Assembly: GCF_004684345.1 (NCBI RefSeq)
Contig: NZ_CP038469.1
Location: forward strand, 248,001 to 312,000
From: Citrobacter tructae
Lineage (GTDB): Bacteria > Pseudomonadota > Gammaproteobacteria > Enterobacterales > Enterobacteriaceae
Length of the DNA stretch: 64,000 bases
Direction of reading: 5' to 3'
Position 1 is the stretch's first letter. Each line of letters starts with the position of its first letter. The notes beneath the pieces were generated by a model, which was not told the origin of the DNA, made no database searches, and worked only from the letters and a program-made list of their open reading frames with translations. Positions 53,854 through 63,002 of this stretch are shown here, piece after piece. A program made the translations under genes and the position numbers.

Positions 53854-55088
53854 GAGCAAGCCCCCTCTAAATAGTGATGAATGGCCTGAGCGGCTTCTTT
53901 TCCTGTTTTTACGGCGTACACCACGGTTTTATCGCCTTTGACAATATCGCCTGCTGCAAACAGAAGCGGGTCGACAGTTTGATAATTGTGCGTGTTGATA
54001 ATATTGCGTTCTGGCTTTAACGCCGCGAAATTATCAAGCTGAGCATGTTGGCTGACGGCGAGAATAATGTGTTCGGCTTCAAGCGTGAGTTCTCCTGGCA
54101 GTCGAACATGCTTAAAGTTGACTTTATTCCCGGCGACATTTACCGGCGTGAAACCGTCGATGATCGATACGCCTAACGCTTGCGTGCTGGTGAACTCTTT
54201 GTCACTGGCGGGGAATTCGTCCAGTTCTTCACGTGCGACGCAGGTGACAGACGGGCAGCCGAGGAGTTTCAGCGTGCTGGCGACATCCATGGCCACATCG
54301 CCACCGCCGATGATTAACGCACTCTGCGGCACGGAAATATCGCCACTGTTCTTACGGGCGCGTTGCAGAAAATCGACAGCAATCTCGACGTTTTTCGCTT
54401 GGTCAAATATGGGCAGCGTGGAGCCGTAAGACATCCCCACCGTGACCAGAACTGCGCGGTTTTCAGTTTTGAGTTGTTCAATCGAGAGTGCGTTACCGAC
54501 TTCGCAATTGCACTTGATGGTGACACCCATTTCAACGATACGGGCAATCTCGAGATCCAACACCGATTTCGGCAGGCGAAATTCTGGAATGCCATAGCGC
54601 AACCAGCCGCCAGGCTGCGCCTGTTTTTCGTAGACAGTGACGTCATAACCAAGATTGCTCAGTGTGACGCTGGCTTGCAATCCAGCCGGACCTGCGCCGA
54701 TAATCGCGACCTTACCCAATGTTTTTGTCGCCGGCTGGTAAATTTTCATTGCGGTCTGCTGTTCAAAATCGGTAATAAAGCGCTGCAGACGTGCAATATC
54801 GATAGGTTTATCAATACCTGAACGCGTACATCCGCGCTGGCATAATTTTTCGGTTGGGCAGACCCGGGCACAAACGGCGCCGAGCGCATTATTTTCACGA
54901 ATAGTTTCGGCGGCGCCTTTAAAATTGCGGAAATAAATGGAGCGGATAAATTTTCCTGGGTCAGTTTGCGCCGGGCAATCCTGACTACAGGGGGCGTCGT
55001 GGCATAATAAACAGCGGGAGGCCTCTTTTATTGCTAATAAAGGGGTAAATGCAGGTGTAAGCTCATCCAGATAATTTTGTTGTGGCAT
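53847..55088 (-). CDS. preT: NAD-dependent dihydropyrimidine dehydrogenase, PreT subunit
   Basis: Electron-transfer flavoprotein partner of PreA, 413 aa (412 in E. coli). It resembles the glutamate synthase small subunit. Cysteine clusters CLLCHDAPCSQDC and CARVCPTEKLCQRGC lie near the N-terminus, an FAD-binding IIGAGPAGLQA near residue 130, and a second nucleotide-binding glycine motif IIGGGDVAMDVAST. First gene of preTA; the 233-bp upstream gap to yeiS is AT-rich with no operator I can name. Confidence 0.95.
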   Translation of the reverse strand: MPQQNYLDELTPAFTPLLAIKEASRCLLCHDAPCSQDCPAQTDPGKFIRSIYFRNFKGAAETIRENNALGAVCARVCPTEKLCQRGCTRSGIDKPIDIARLQRFITDFEQQTAMKIYQPATKTLGKVAIIGAGPAGLQASVTLSNLGYDVTVYEKQAQPGGWLRYGIPEFRLPKSVLDLEIARIVEMGVTIKCNCEVGNALSIEQLKTENRAVLVTVGMSYGSTLPIFDQAKNVEIAVDFLQRARKNSGDISVPQSALIIGGGDVAMDVASTLKLLGCPSVTCVAREELDEFPASDKEFTSTQALGVSIIDGFTPVNVAGNKVNFKHVRLPGELTLEAEHIILAVSQHAQLDNFAALKPERNIINTHNYQTVDPLLFAAGDIVKGDKTVVYAVKTGKEAAQAIHHYLEGACSC

Positions 55089-55321
55089 ATTTTCTTCCTT
55101 AATGCTTGAGTAAATTAAGGCGAACTGTTAATAACAAAATAGAAAAATTAAAAAGTTATTCTTAAGGCTAAGCATTGCTGGGTGAGTATTCTGTGAAAGG
55201 ATTCACAAATAGAGGAGGGCAAAAGGGAAATACTGATTTGCAGCATTAATCCCTTACATTGAAATGGTAATTGTTCTCATAATACTAGCTATTCTCAAGC
55301 GCTAATATTAATAAATGACCT

Positions 55322-55561
55322 TTATCGATAAAAGATTAAATAAATAACCATGCCGAAGGATAAACACCCACATCCGGCGTAAACAAGCACGTAGGACCAA
55401 AATTGCAGCGGCTCTTGATTACGATAAGCATAAACCGGTTCACTTGCGTTCTTCTTTATTTTATCAACGGCCCCGGAGCGCCAGCCTTTCCATGCCTCAC
55501 GGAAACAAAATACAGGGATTAACAGAAAGGCCAAAACGACGAAGAGGGTTTGCACATCCAT
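55322..55561 (-). CDS. yeiS: DUF2542 family inner-membrane protein YeiS
   Basis: Small membrane protein, 79 aa as in E. coli. It has an N-terminal helix (residues 5-20) and a C-terminal helix (about 55-76, ending VIYLIFYR). No known function. It lies 2 bp after the sanA stop on the same strand, so it is probably cotranscribed with sanA. Confidence 0.9.
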   Translation of the reverse strand: MDVQTLFVVLAFLLIPVFCFREAWKGWRSGAVDKIKKNASEPVYAYRNQEPLQFWSYVLVYAGCGCLSFGMVIYLIFYR

Positions 55562-55563
55562 GC

Positions 55564-56283
55564 TTATTTTCCTTGTTTTTTTTGTAGTTCGAGTAATTGT
55601 TCAGGCGTAACCGCCGGGTAGCCCTGTGCATCGTCCGGTACCTGATGCATAGTGGGAATGGGTACTAGCGGGCCTAAAAAGCGTGGTTCACGTTTGAAAA
55701 TATAGAGATCGGCGAGTGCACCAAAACGGGCGCCAAATTCACGTACCCGCACAGTGAGCATATCTTTTGGCGAAGGCACCGCATAGCACTGGGCTTGAAT
55801 GCCCATATGCAACGCAATAAACAAAGCGCGCTCGCAGTGGAATCGCTGAGTAATAATGATGAAATCGTTGGTATCAAATACTTTGCGGGTACGCACAATC
55901 GAATCGAGCGTACGGAACCCGGCGTAATCGAGCACGATGTCAGCCGGATCGACGCCTGCGGCAATCAGATCTTTACGCATCGTCATCGGTTCGTTATAGC
56001 TTTGCTGGGCATTGTCGCCGCTGAGCAGCAGGTAATTTACCTTACCACTGTTATACGCGTTTAATGCACCCTGAATACGGTAGCGATAATACTGGTTAAT
56101 GACGCCGGTGCGATAGTATTTCGCTGTGCCCAAGACCACGCCGACCTGGCGGTAAGGCAAATCCTGTAATTCGTCGTAGATGTAGGGGGCTGTTTTCCAG
56201 CTCATCCATCGGTCGAGGCCAAGCACAGTCAACAGCAGCAGGCCAACCAGGACTAACAGGCTGTAAAACACGCGCTTTAACAT
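55564..56283 (-). CDS. sanA: SanA, DUF218 envelope barrier protein
   Basis: Bitopic inner-membrane protein with one N-terminal helix (about residues 7-26) and a periplasmic DUF218 domain, 239 aa as in E. coli. Characteristic stretches are VGVVLGTAKYYRTG and NYLLLSGDNAQQSYNEP. In E. coli it supports vancomycin exclusion at high temperature. Followed by yeiS. Confidence 0.95.
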   Translation of the reverse strand: MLKRVFYSLLVLVGLLLLTVLGLDRWMSWKTAPYIYDELQDLPYRQVGVVLGTAKYYRTGVINQYYRYRIQGALNAYNSGKVNYLLLSGDNAQQSYNEPMTMRKDLIAAGVDPADIVLDYAGFRTLDSIVRTRKVFDTNDFIIITQRFHCERALFIALHMGIQAQCYAVPSPKDMLTVRVREFGARFGALADLYIFKREPRFLGPLVPIPTMHQVPDDAQGYPAVTPEQLLELQKKQGK

Positions 56284-56413
56284 GCAGAAAACTCGTTATT
56301 TGGATGGAATTTCAATCAGGCTACTGTACCCGACGGCGTAGCGCAAGAAACAGCAGTCTGATTGAGGGGATTTTCAACAATCCAGCCGTGATAAGCGTTG
56401 AGTCATCAGGCAA

Positions 56414-57298
56414 TTAACTCAGCAGTACGCGACTGATGTTATTGCATCCCAATGCTTTCAGGGTAGCGGATGTCGCATCCCACTGGATCAACGGCGCATC
56501 GGCTTTTTCAGCCAGCACGGCGCGTTGAATGTCCGGGTAATCGTATCCGTTGAGATTCAACAGGTTTAACGCGCCCTGTAGCGGAGGCAGAGTTGGGTTA
56601 AAGGCGGCGTTTTCAGCGTAGCTGCCGCTGAAGATTTGACCGTCTTTGCATTCCAGCGCCACACCGCTTGGGGAGTTGCTGTACGGCATATGGCACCGGT
56701 TGGCTGCGGCGATCGCTGCCTGGGTCAGCGCATCACCTTGCAGCGTAAAACCGTGATCCTGCTCATCCATCAGTAATGTTTTGATGTCGAGATCTTTCGG
56801 GCCAAAAGCGTCCGGTAGATAGTCACGCAGTGCGAGAGGCTGACGACCTGGCAGATGAATGCGTAAATCCAGTCCGCTGTTCAGCTCGTTCATAAACTGA
56901 CGGCAGTGGCCGCAGGGGGTGTAGTTGACGGTAATGGCGGCGAGTCCCTTTTCTCCGCGCAGCCAGGCGTGGCAGATGGCGCTTTGCTCGGCATGAACGG
57001 TTTGCTGCATGGTCGCACCAAGGAACTCCATGTTCCCACCGAAATACCAAGTGCCGCTGATGCCGCGAGAGATAGCGCCAACGTTGAAGTTGGACAGCGG
57101 GGTACGTGCGCAGCTCGCCGCCAGCGGCAGTAGAGCGAATGCCAGCGCGTCTTCGTCCAGTCCCGATTCGCGTTTCAGCGAAGAGACCTGCTCAGCCGTC
57201 AGCATGGCGGGAAAATGCGCATCCGCCAGAACAGGGGCCAGAGCTGATTGCAAGTTATCCGCGAGTTGAGCAAAAGCAGTTTGAAAACGTGGATGCAT
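56414..57298 (-). CDS. cdd: Cytidine deaminase
   Basis: Zinc hydrolase that deaminates cytidine and deoxycytidine, for pyrimidine salvage. It has 294 aa as in E. coli, forming the dimeric two-domain type. The active site HAEQSAICHAW gives the zinc His and catalytic Glu, and PCGHCRQF gives the zinc cysteines. Preceded by a CRP/CytR promoter. Confidence 0.97.
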   Translation of the reverse strand: MHPRFQTAFAQLADNLQSALAPVLADAHFPAMLTAEQVSSLKRESGLDEDALAFALLPLAASCARTPLSNFNVGAISRGISGTWYFGGNMEFLGATMQQTVHAEQSAICHAWLRGEKGLAAITVNYTPCGHCRQFMNELNSGLDLRIHLPGRQPLALRDYLPDAFGPKDLDIKTLLMDEQDHGFTLQGDALTQAAIAAANRCHMPYSNSPSGVALECKDGQIFSGSYAENAAFNPTLPPLQGALNLLNLNGYDYPDIQRAVLAEKADAPLIQWDATSATLKALGCNNISRVLLS

Positions 57299-57357
57299 GG
57301 CGATGCCTCATAACAATGTAATGGGATCGTAGTTTACGGGCCTGTTACGGCTTTATA

Positions 57358-57423
57358 TGTGATCTGAATCTCATTGTGTGTGCAACTCATGAAACTTAAA
57401 TGAAAAATGTGCAACGCATCGCA
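57358..57423 (-). promoter_or_regulatory. CRP/CytR control region of cdd
   Basis: Two CRP-like sites, TGTGA-TCTGAA-TCTCA (57358-57373) and TGTGC-AACGCA-TCGCA (57408-57423), have centres exactly 50 bp apart, the spacing known for E. coli cdd. Two direct GTTGCACA octamers on the minus strand (57379-57386 and 57408-57415) fit CytR recognition units. Confidence 0.75.
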
Positions 57424-57446
57424 AATAAATGAGCTAAAAATGCCGA

Positions 57447-58142
57447 TTAGCCGACCACGGCCAAAATCACCGGGAACAGGAAGGGAGCCACCAGCGAGGT
57501 GATGATCCCGCAAATGACCAGCGCCAGAGAACTGAACGCGCCTTCCTGGTAATCGAGCTCCGCGCAGCGTGCTGTACCCAGGGCGTGAGACGCGGTGCCC
57601 ATTGCAAGTCCACGCGCCGCTTTGGTGCGAATGCGCATTGCATTTAACAGGGTATGACCAAAAACGGCACCAAGGATCCCGACAAAAATAACGCAGACGG
57701 CGCTGATAGCCGGAATGCCACCAATACTTCCGCCCACCGCCATGGCGATAGGCGTGGTCACCGACTTCGGCATGATAGACGCGGCGATTTCCGGTGATGC
57801 CCCCATCAGTAACGCAACCGTGGTACCGGTGACCATCGCCACAATGCTACCGGCAAAGCAGATAGCAATAATGGATTTCCAGCGGGCGCGGATTTGGTGC
57901 AGCTGTTCGTACAGCGGGTATGCCAGCGCGACCACGGCGGGTTGCAGCAAATCGTTCAGCACTTCGCTGCCTTTGAAATAGTGATCGTAGGGAATACCGG
58001 TCAGGATCAGAAAAGGGATGATGACCACCATGGCAACAAGCAGTGGGTTCAGCAGCGGCATTTTAAACCGCGCCGCCAACTTACGTGCGCCAAAAAATAC
58101 CGCTAAGGTGAGGGGTAATGACCACCAGATATACGACATCAT
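57447..58142 (-). CDS. yohK: LrgB-family membrane protein YohK
   Basis: Multi-helix protein of the LrgB/CidB family, 231 aa as in E. coli, with the conserved KSVTTPIAMAVGGSIGGIPA and GTASHALGTARCAE segments. With YohJ it forms a pair thought to move small organic acids. It overlaps yohJ by 4 bp (ATGA). Confidence 0.94.
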   Translation of the reverse strand: MMSYIWWSLPLTLAVFFGARKLAARFKMPLLNPLLVAMVVIIPFLILTGIPYDHYFKGSEVLNDLLQPAVVALAYPLYEQLHQIRARWKSIIAICFAGSIVAMVTGTTVALLMGASPEIAASIMPKSVTTPIAMAVGGSIGGIPAISAVCVIFVGILGAVFGHTLLNAMRIRTKAARGLAMGTASHALGTARCAELDYQEGAFSSLALVICGIITSLVAPFLFPVILAVVG

Positions 58143-58537
58143 TCTTTCGATCCTTTTTGCCCAACGATTTTGCGTTCACCGTGTACAAGGTGCGAGCTCC
58201 AGCTCACCACCAGGAAAACGACCAGCGTACTGATGGTGCAGGACACCACAACCGGCCCAAATTGTGCGCGTAGCAAGTCAAAGTACTGCATGATCCCCAC
58301 GCCAATCGGCACAAACAGCAGTGCCATGTAGCGAATCAGGACATAACAACCGGGGTTAACCCATTTCGCGGGCAGTATCTGCAATGCCAGCAGTACAAAA
58401 AGAATCAGCATGCCGATAATGCTGCCAGGGATGGTGATTGGCAGCAGTGAGGCAAGAAAAATACCCGCATAGAGGCAGGCATAAATCAGGACAAACGCGC
58501 GTAAATATTGCCAGATAATGTTCAGTGACTTGCTCAT
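58139..58537 (-). CDS. yohJ: LrgA-family membrane protein YohJ
   Basis: Holin-like LrgA/CidA-family protein, 132 aa as in E. coli, with four helices and the conserved LASLLPITIPGSIIGMLILF. First gene of the yohJK pair. It is divergent from dusC. Confidence 0.94.
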   Translation of the reverse strand: MSKSLNIIWQYLRAFVLIYACLYAGIFLASLLPITIPGSIIGMLILFVLLALQILPAKWVNPGCYVLIRYMALLFVPIGVGIMQYFDLLRAQFGPVVVSCTISTLVVFLVVSWSSHLVHGERKIVGQKGSKE

Positions 58538-58750
58538 AGTAGAAACCCTTGACGAAACTCATTCATCATACAATTAAACTTAAAAACGTGCTACCGATCA
58601 CATCATGAATTCTAAGCATAGTGGAAATAGATATCTGGAACATCGGGCAATAACCCTAATCAACAGGACGACCTCTGTGCGCCGTTTGCGGTGCTTTAAT
58701 CTATTGCACAGAGACGTTACCATAGCGCCTCTTTTTTTGCGGGTGACGAT

Positions 58751-59689
58751 ATGCGTGTATTACTGGCGCCGATGGAAGGCGTGCTCGACTCACTGGTGCG
58801 CGAGCTGCTGACCGAAGTCAATGATTATGATTTGTGCATCACCGAGTTTGTGCGCGTGGTGGATCAACTCCTACCGGCAAAAGTGTTTCATCGGCTCTGC
58901 CCGGAACTGCATAACAACAGCCGCACCCCATCCGGCACACAGGTACGCATACAATTGCTGGGACAGCATCCACAATGGCTGGCAGAGAACGCGGCCCGTG
59001 CGGTTGAGTTGGGATCGTATGGCGTTGACCTGAACTGTGGCTGCCCGTCAAAACTGGTTAACGGCAGCGGCGGTGGTGCGACGCTGCTGAAAGATCCTGA
59101 GTTAATCTATCAGGGCGCAAAAGCCATGCGTGAGGCGGTACCAGGCCATTTACCGGTGACGGTGAAAGTGCGTCTGGGTTGGGACAGCAGCGACAGGCAG
59201 TTTGAAATTGCCGATGCCGTTCAGCAGGCGGGTGCCAGCGAGCTGGCGGTTCATGGTCGTACCAAAGAGCAGGGCTACAAGGCCGAATATATTAACTGGC
59301 AGGCGATTGGTGAGATCTGCCAGCGACTGACTATTCCGGTTATTGCGAATGGTGAAATCTGGGACTGGCAGAGCGCGCAAGATTGCATGGCGGTAACCGG
59401 CTGTGACGCGCTGATGATCGGACGTGGGGCACTAAATATTCCTAACCTGAGTCGGGTCGTGAAATACAACGAACCACGGATGCCGTGGCCCGATGTGGTG
59501 ACACTGCTGAAAAAATACACCCGGCTGGAAAAGCAGGGCGATACCGGGTTATATCATGTGGCGCGTATCAAGCAGTGGTTGGGGTATTTGCGTAAAGAGT
59601 ATGCTGAAGCCACAACGTTATTTCAGGAAATCCGCGTACTTAATCATTCACCGGATATCGCGCGCGCGATTCAGGCTATTGAGATTTAA
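58751..59689 (+). CDS. dusC: tRNA-dihydrouridine(16) synthase DusC
   Basis: FMN enzyme that reduces U16 in tRNA. It has 312 aa (315 in E. coli). The start MRVLLAPMEGVLDSLVREL matches the family. The catalytic Cys lies in DLNCGCPSKLVNGSGGG, and the FMN-binding part includes VHGRTKEQGY and ANGEIWDW. The leader between yohJ and dusC is 213 bp. Confidence 0.96.
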   Translation: MRVLLAPMEGVLDSLVRELLTEVNDYDLCITEFVRVVDQLLPAKVFHRLCPELHNNSRTPSGTQVRIQLLGQHPQWLAENAARAVELGSYGVDLNCGCPSKLVNGSGGGATLLKDPELIYQGAKAMREAVPGHLPVTVKVRLGWDSSDRQFEIADAVQQAGASELAVHGRTKEQGYKAEYINWQAIGEICQRLTIPVIANGEIWDWQSAQDCMAVTGCDALMIGRGALNIPNLSRVVKYNEPRMPWPDVVTLLKKYTRLEKQGDTGLYHVARIKQWLGYLRKEYAEATTLFQEIRVLNHSPDIARAIQAIEI

Positions 59690-59707
59690 CCGGCTATTGT
59701 TTTGCAA

Positions 59708-59739
59708 GCCGGATACGGTGTTTACGCCGCCATCCGGCA
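59708..59739. repeat. REP element between dusC and yohP
   Basis: A single 32-bp REP unit, GCCGGATAC...GCCGCCATCCGGC, in the short gap between the convergent dusC and yohP. Confidence 0.85.
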
Positions 59740-59745
59740 TTGATG

Positions 59746-59829
59746 TCAGAAAATCATCTTAAACACGCCCGTTACTACCAACAATCCAATCAGAAAAATA
59801 ATTAAAATAGCCCACAGCAGAATTTTCAT
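59746..59829 (-). CDS. yohP: 27-residue inner-membrane peptide YohP
   Basis: A tiny open frame with 27 codons and a stop. It begins MKILLWAILIIFLIGLLVVT and ends GVFKMIF. It is a single hydrophobic helix with Lys at both ends and matches E. coli YohP except for conservative changes. The ribosome site AGGGAAGG lies 4 to 5 nt before ATG. In E. coli the mRNA and protein are known to reach the membrane after translation. It is below usual gene-calling size limits. Confidence 0.9.
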   Translation of the reverse strand: MKILLWAILIIFLIGLLVVTGVFKMIF

Positions 59830-59898
59830 TAGCCTTCCCTTTTCGGTGAGTTCAGACTGAGTATAGGAAATTATTGAAAACTCTGCCTACAGGCTCAA

Positions 59899-60633
59899 TT
59901 ATGCAGGCTTACGTGCGCTGAGCAGAAACACCATCGGGCGCTCTTTCTCTTCATCCAGCGCGGGGTTGGCGGCAATTTGTTCGGCAGACGGTCCCCACTC
60001 ATCAAGAAAGACAATCTCAAACCCAGCGCTGATTAGCGCGTTGATCCAGGTTGCCAGCTTGCGATGTTGTTTTTTAACCCCTTCAGTAAACCAGTTGCTG
60101 ATGCGCTCGCCTTCTTGCTGATAGTGATTCACCGGCCAGGACAGTTGTCCGGTTTTATCTTTTATCCAGCCCTGGGTGAGTGGTGCCGTATAAATAGGGT
60201 GTTCTGCAGAAAAGACCAACATTCCGCCCGGTGTTAATGACTGGTAAATCGTTACCAATAACCGCTCTATATCCTGTAAATAATGCAGGGCGAGCGAGCT
60301 GTAAACCAGTTCAAAGGAATCTGCTGCCAGCGTAAGTGCTTCAAGATCTTCGCGCTGGTACTTAATTCCCTCTCCAGGCGTCATGCTGCGAGCCTGGGCT
60401 AACATCTTCTCTGAAATATCAAGACCGACGACGCTTGTGGCGTGGTTATCTCGCGCGTAGCGGCAAAACCAGCCGTATCCGCAGCCTAAATCGAGAACAC
60501 GCTTATCCTGCAACGAAGGGAGCATCGCCTGTAATATTGGCCATTCGGGGGCGCCGTCGAGTCCTTTTACGGAGCGATCCAGCGTGGCATATCCGGCAAA
60601 GAACTCGGGGTCGTCATAGATATTCTGTGACAT
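59899..60633 (-). CDS. Class I SAM-dependent methyltransferase
   Basis: Rossmann-fold methyltransferase, 244 aa, with motif I VLDLGCGYGWF (residues about 50-60), an acidic motif at GLDIS, and the post-I segment REDLEAL. The region resembles the UbiE/MenG-like type 11 methyltransferases. Substrate unknown. I chose ATG 60633 because GGAG lies 5 nt upstream; the longer frame adds five residues. E. coli K-12 has no such gene here that I recall, so this is accessory. Confidence 0.85.
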   Translation of the reverse strand: MSQNIYDDPEFFAGYATLDRSVKGLDGAPEWPILQAMLPSLQDKRVLDLGCGYGWFCRYARDNHATSVVGLDISEKMLAQARSMTPGEGIKYQREDLEALTLAADSFELVYSSLALHYLQDIERLLVTIYQSLTPGGMLVFSAEHPIYTAPLTQGWIKDKTGQLSWPVNHYQQEGERISNWFTEGVKKQHRKLATWINALISAGFEIVFLDEWGPSAEQIAANPALDEEKERPMVFLLSARKPA

Positions 60634-60802
60634 AATGTCTCCATCCATAAACTATTAAAATTATTTAATCTGTATTATTTGTCGGGTGTATATTTTTCCG
60701 ATTATATATTTTTATTGCCAAAGATGTATTGCCACGCGTAACTAAAAAAGAAAAAGCGACAAGTCGTAATCTCTGCACATCATTTCTTACCTGTATATCT
60801 CC

Positions 60803-62242
60803 ATGAATCGTAATTCTGTTTTTGTCGCGACGGCATTATTGCCGCTTTTTATTCTAATGGCGGGCTGCGCCCCGATGCACGATACCCGCCAGTCGCTCTC
60901 ACAGCAGACGCCTGCTGCAAATGTTGACTCCGCGTTACCTGCAGCACTTAAAAATGGCTGGCCAGATAGCCAATGGTGGAAGGCGTATCACGATGCCCAG
61001 CTTAATGCGCTGATTGACAGCACGTTAAAGAATTCGCCTGATATGCAGGTAGCAGAGCAGCGTATTCAACTGGCGGAGGCGCAGGCTAAGGCCGTTGAGG
61101 CGCAGGATGGTCCGCAGATTGATTTTTCGGCGGATGTCGAGCGCCAGAAAATGTCTGCCGAAGGGCTGATGGGACCGTTTGCCATCACCGATCCCGCAGC
61201 GGGCACCACCGGACCGTGGTACACCAATGGCACCATGGGGTTAACTGCGGGCTGGAATCTGGACCTGTGGGGCAAGAACCGGGCGGAGGTGACGGCACGT
61301 ATTGGCGCTGTTAAAGCACGTGAAGCAGAGCGCGAGCAAACCCGCCAACTGCTGGCGAGCGGTGTTTCCCGTCTGTACTGGGAATGGCAGACGCAGGCGG
61401 CGCTGAAAACCGTGCTGACGCAGATCGAAACTGAGCAGCAGAACGTCATTAGCGTCGATCGCGAACTGTATCAAAACGGCCTGACTTCCTCGGTAGAAGG
61501 TGTCGAGACTGATATTGATTCCAGCAAAACGGAGCAGCAGCTAAATGACGTCAACGGGAAAATGAAGGTGATCGAGGCGCGATTGAGCGCGCTGACCAAT
61601 ACGCAATCCACTTCGTTGAAGCTTCATTCCACGGCGATGCCGGCAGTCGAAAGCCAGTTGCCGTCCCAGTTAGGCTATTCGCTGCTGGCCCGTCGACCCG
61701 ACTTGCAGGCAGCACACTGGTACATTGAGTCTTCACTGAGCAGTATCGATGCGGCGAAAGCGGCGTTTTATCCCGACGTCAACCTGATGGCTTTTCTGCA
61801 GCAGGATGCCTTACACCTGAGCGATTTGTTCCGTCATTCCGCCCAGCAAATGGGGGTAACCGCCGGGTTAACGCTACCGATTTTCGATAGCGGCAGGCTG
61901 AACGCGAACCTCGACATCACCAAAGCGCAGAGCAACCTGACCGTTGCCAATTACAACAAAGCCGTCGTCGATGCGGTGAATGATGTCGCACGTGCGGCAA
62001 CTCAGGTGGATACGCTGGCACAGAAAAACCAGCATCAGCTGCAGATCGAACATGATGCGCAGCGCGTGGTGGGTCTTGCGCAGGCGCGGTTCAACGCTGG
62101 GATTATCGCAGGCTCCCGCGTTAGCGAGGCAAAAATTCCGGCGCTGCGTGAGCAGTGTAATGGCCTGATTCTACAAGGTCAGTGGCTGGATGCTTCCATC
62201 CAGTTGACCAGCGCGCTGGGTGGCGGATACCACCTGTCCTGA
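60803..62242 (+). CDS. mdtQ: NodT-family outer-membrane efflux lipoprotein MdtQ
   Basis: TolC-like outer-membrane channel of RND-type pumps, 479 aa. The lipobox LMAGC gives lipid attachment at Cys22. Two outer-membrane-efflux domains with repeated heptad helices span the rest (about residues 60-270 and 280-470), including the NodT signature GWNLDLWGKNR. The frame is intact; in E. coli K-12 the gene is disrupted. No RND pump gene is adjacent, so its partner must be elsewhere. Confidence 0.9.
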   Translation: MNRNSVFVATALLPLFILMAGCAPMHDTRQSLSQQTPAANVDSALPAALKNGWPDSQWWKAYHDAQLNALIDSTLKNSPDMQVAEQRIQLAEAQAKAVEAQDGPQIDFSADVERQKMSAEGLMGPFAITDPAAGTTGPWYTNGTMGLTAGWNLDLWGKNRAEVTARIGAVKAREAEREQTRQLLASGVSRLYWEWQTQAALKTVLTQIETEQQNVISVDRELYQNGLTSSVEGVETDIDSSKTEQQLNDVNGKMKVIEARLSALTNTQSTSLKLHSTAMPAVESQLPSQLGYSLLARRPDLQAAHWYIESSLSSIDAAKAAFYPDVNLMAFLQQDALHLSDLFRHSAQQMGVTAGLTLPIFDSGRLNANLDITKAQSNLTVANYNKAVVDAVNDVARAATQVDTLAQKNQHQLQIEHDAQRVVGLAQARFNAGIIAGSRVSEAKIPALREQCNGLILQGQWLDASIQLTSALGGGYHLS

Positions 62243-62247
62243 CATGT

Positions 62248-62282
62248 GGGCCCGGCAGATTCAGACGGTCGGGCCCGTTTTT
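62248..62282. terminator. Terminator between mdtQ and yohD
   Basis: Seven-bp GC arms GGGCCCG (62248-62254) and CGGGCCC (62270-62276), then G and a run of T. It lies between convergent genes, and its right arm overlaps the end of yohD. Confidence 0.75.
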
Positions 62283-62839
62283 CGTTTATGGCGCCGTTTC
62301 ATCCACCAGCGGGCGGCCACCATAATTCCGATAACCAGAACCAGCCAGATCCAATGCTTGATGTGCTGGTCAAGGCTGTGCAGCCACGGAGCAACCACTT
62401 CTCCGCCCACGTAGCCGAGCGTGGTAAACAGCGATGCCCAGACCAGCGCCCCGAGAATATTCAGCGGTAAGAAGATTTTCGGCGGCAGGTGGCTGGCACC
62501 AATCAGCAGGGGGCCAATGACCCGAAAGCCATACATAAAACGCGTACCGACCACGAACAGGTAGGGACGCCGTTGGATCATTTTTTGCGCAGAATGTATT
62601 TTTGCCTGATGACGCGAGAAACGACGCAGAATTTTGCCGCCATAACGACGACCGAGCAGATAGAGTAACTGATCGCCAATCATCCCCCCCAGCGCGACGG
62701 AGAACACCACCAGCGGAAATTTGAGCAATCCCTGATGCGCCGCAACGCCGCCCAACAGAGTAATGGTTTCGCCTTCGGCCAGGCTGCCAATGACTAACGC
62801 CGCATAGCCGTACTGCGCAATAAGATTGTTTATATCCAT
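62261..62839 (-). CDS. yohD: DedA family inner-membrane protein YohD
   Basis: DedA/VTT-family membrane protein, 192 aa as in E. coli. It starts MDINNLIAQYGYAALVIGS and carries the DedA core GETITLLGGVAAHQG and the later FMYGFRVIGPLLIGAS with its conserved Arg. The family is linked to undecaprenyl-phosphate or phospholipid recycling. Convergent with mdtQ. Confidence 0.94.
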   Translation of the reverse strand: MDINNLIAQYGYAALVIGSLAEGETITLLGGVAAHQGLLKFPLVVFSVALGGMIGDQLLYLLGRRYGGKILRRFSRHQAKIHSAQKMIQRRPYLFVVGTRFMYGFRVIGPLLIGASHLPPKIFLPLNILGALVWASLFTTLGYVGGEVVAPWLHSLDQHIKHWIWLVLVIGIMVAARWWMKRRHKRKTGPTV

Positions 62840-63002
62840 ACGTTTGTATGACCTCCATCGCTCATAGCATACACCCTGTGAATGTTTTATGCCGGAAAAG
62901 CCACAACGTAGCGATTCGGTATTTTCCCCATGTACATAAAATAATCAAAAGCTGAATTATACTTGAAGTGTTGAGGTCCGGAGCTGACAAGAAGGGGGCG
63001 GT

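Noticed and set aside
53848..53859. Two-codon longer preA start
   Set aside because: The ATG at 53853 gives the E. coli length of 411 residues; the longer form only duplicates ML.
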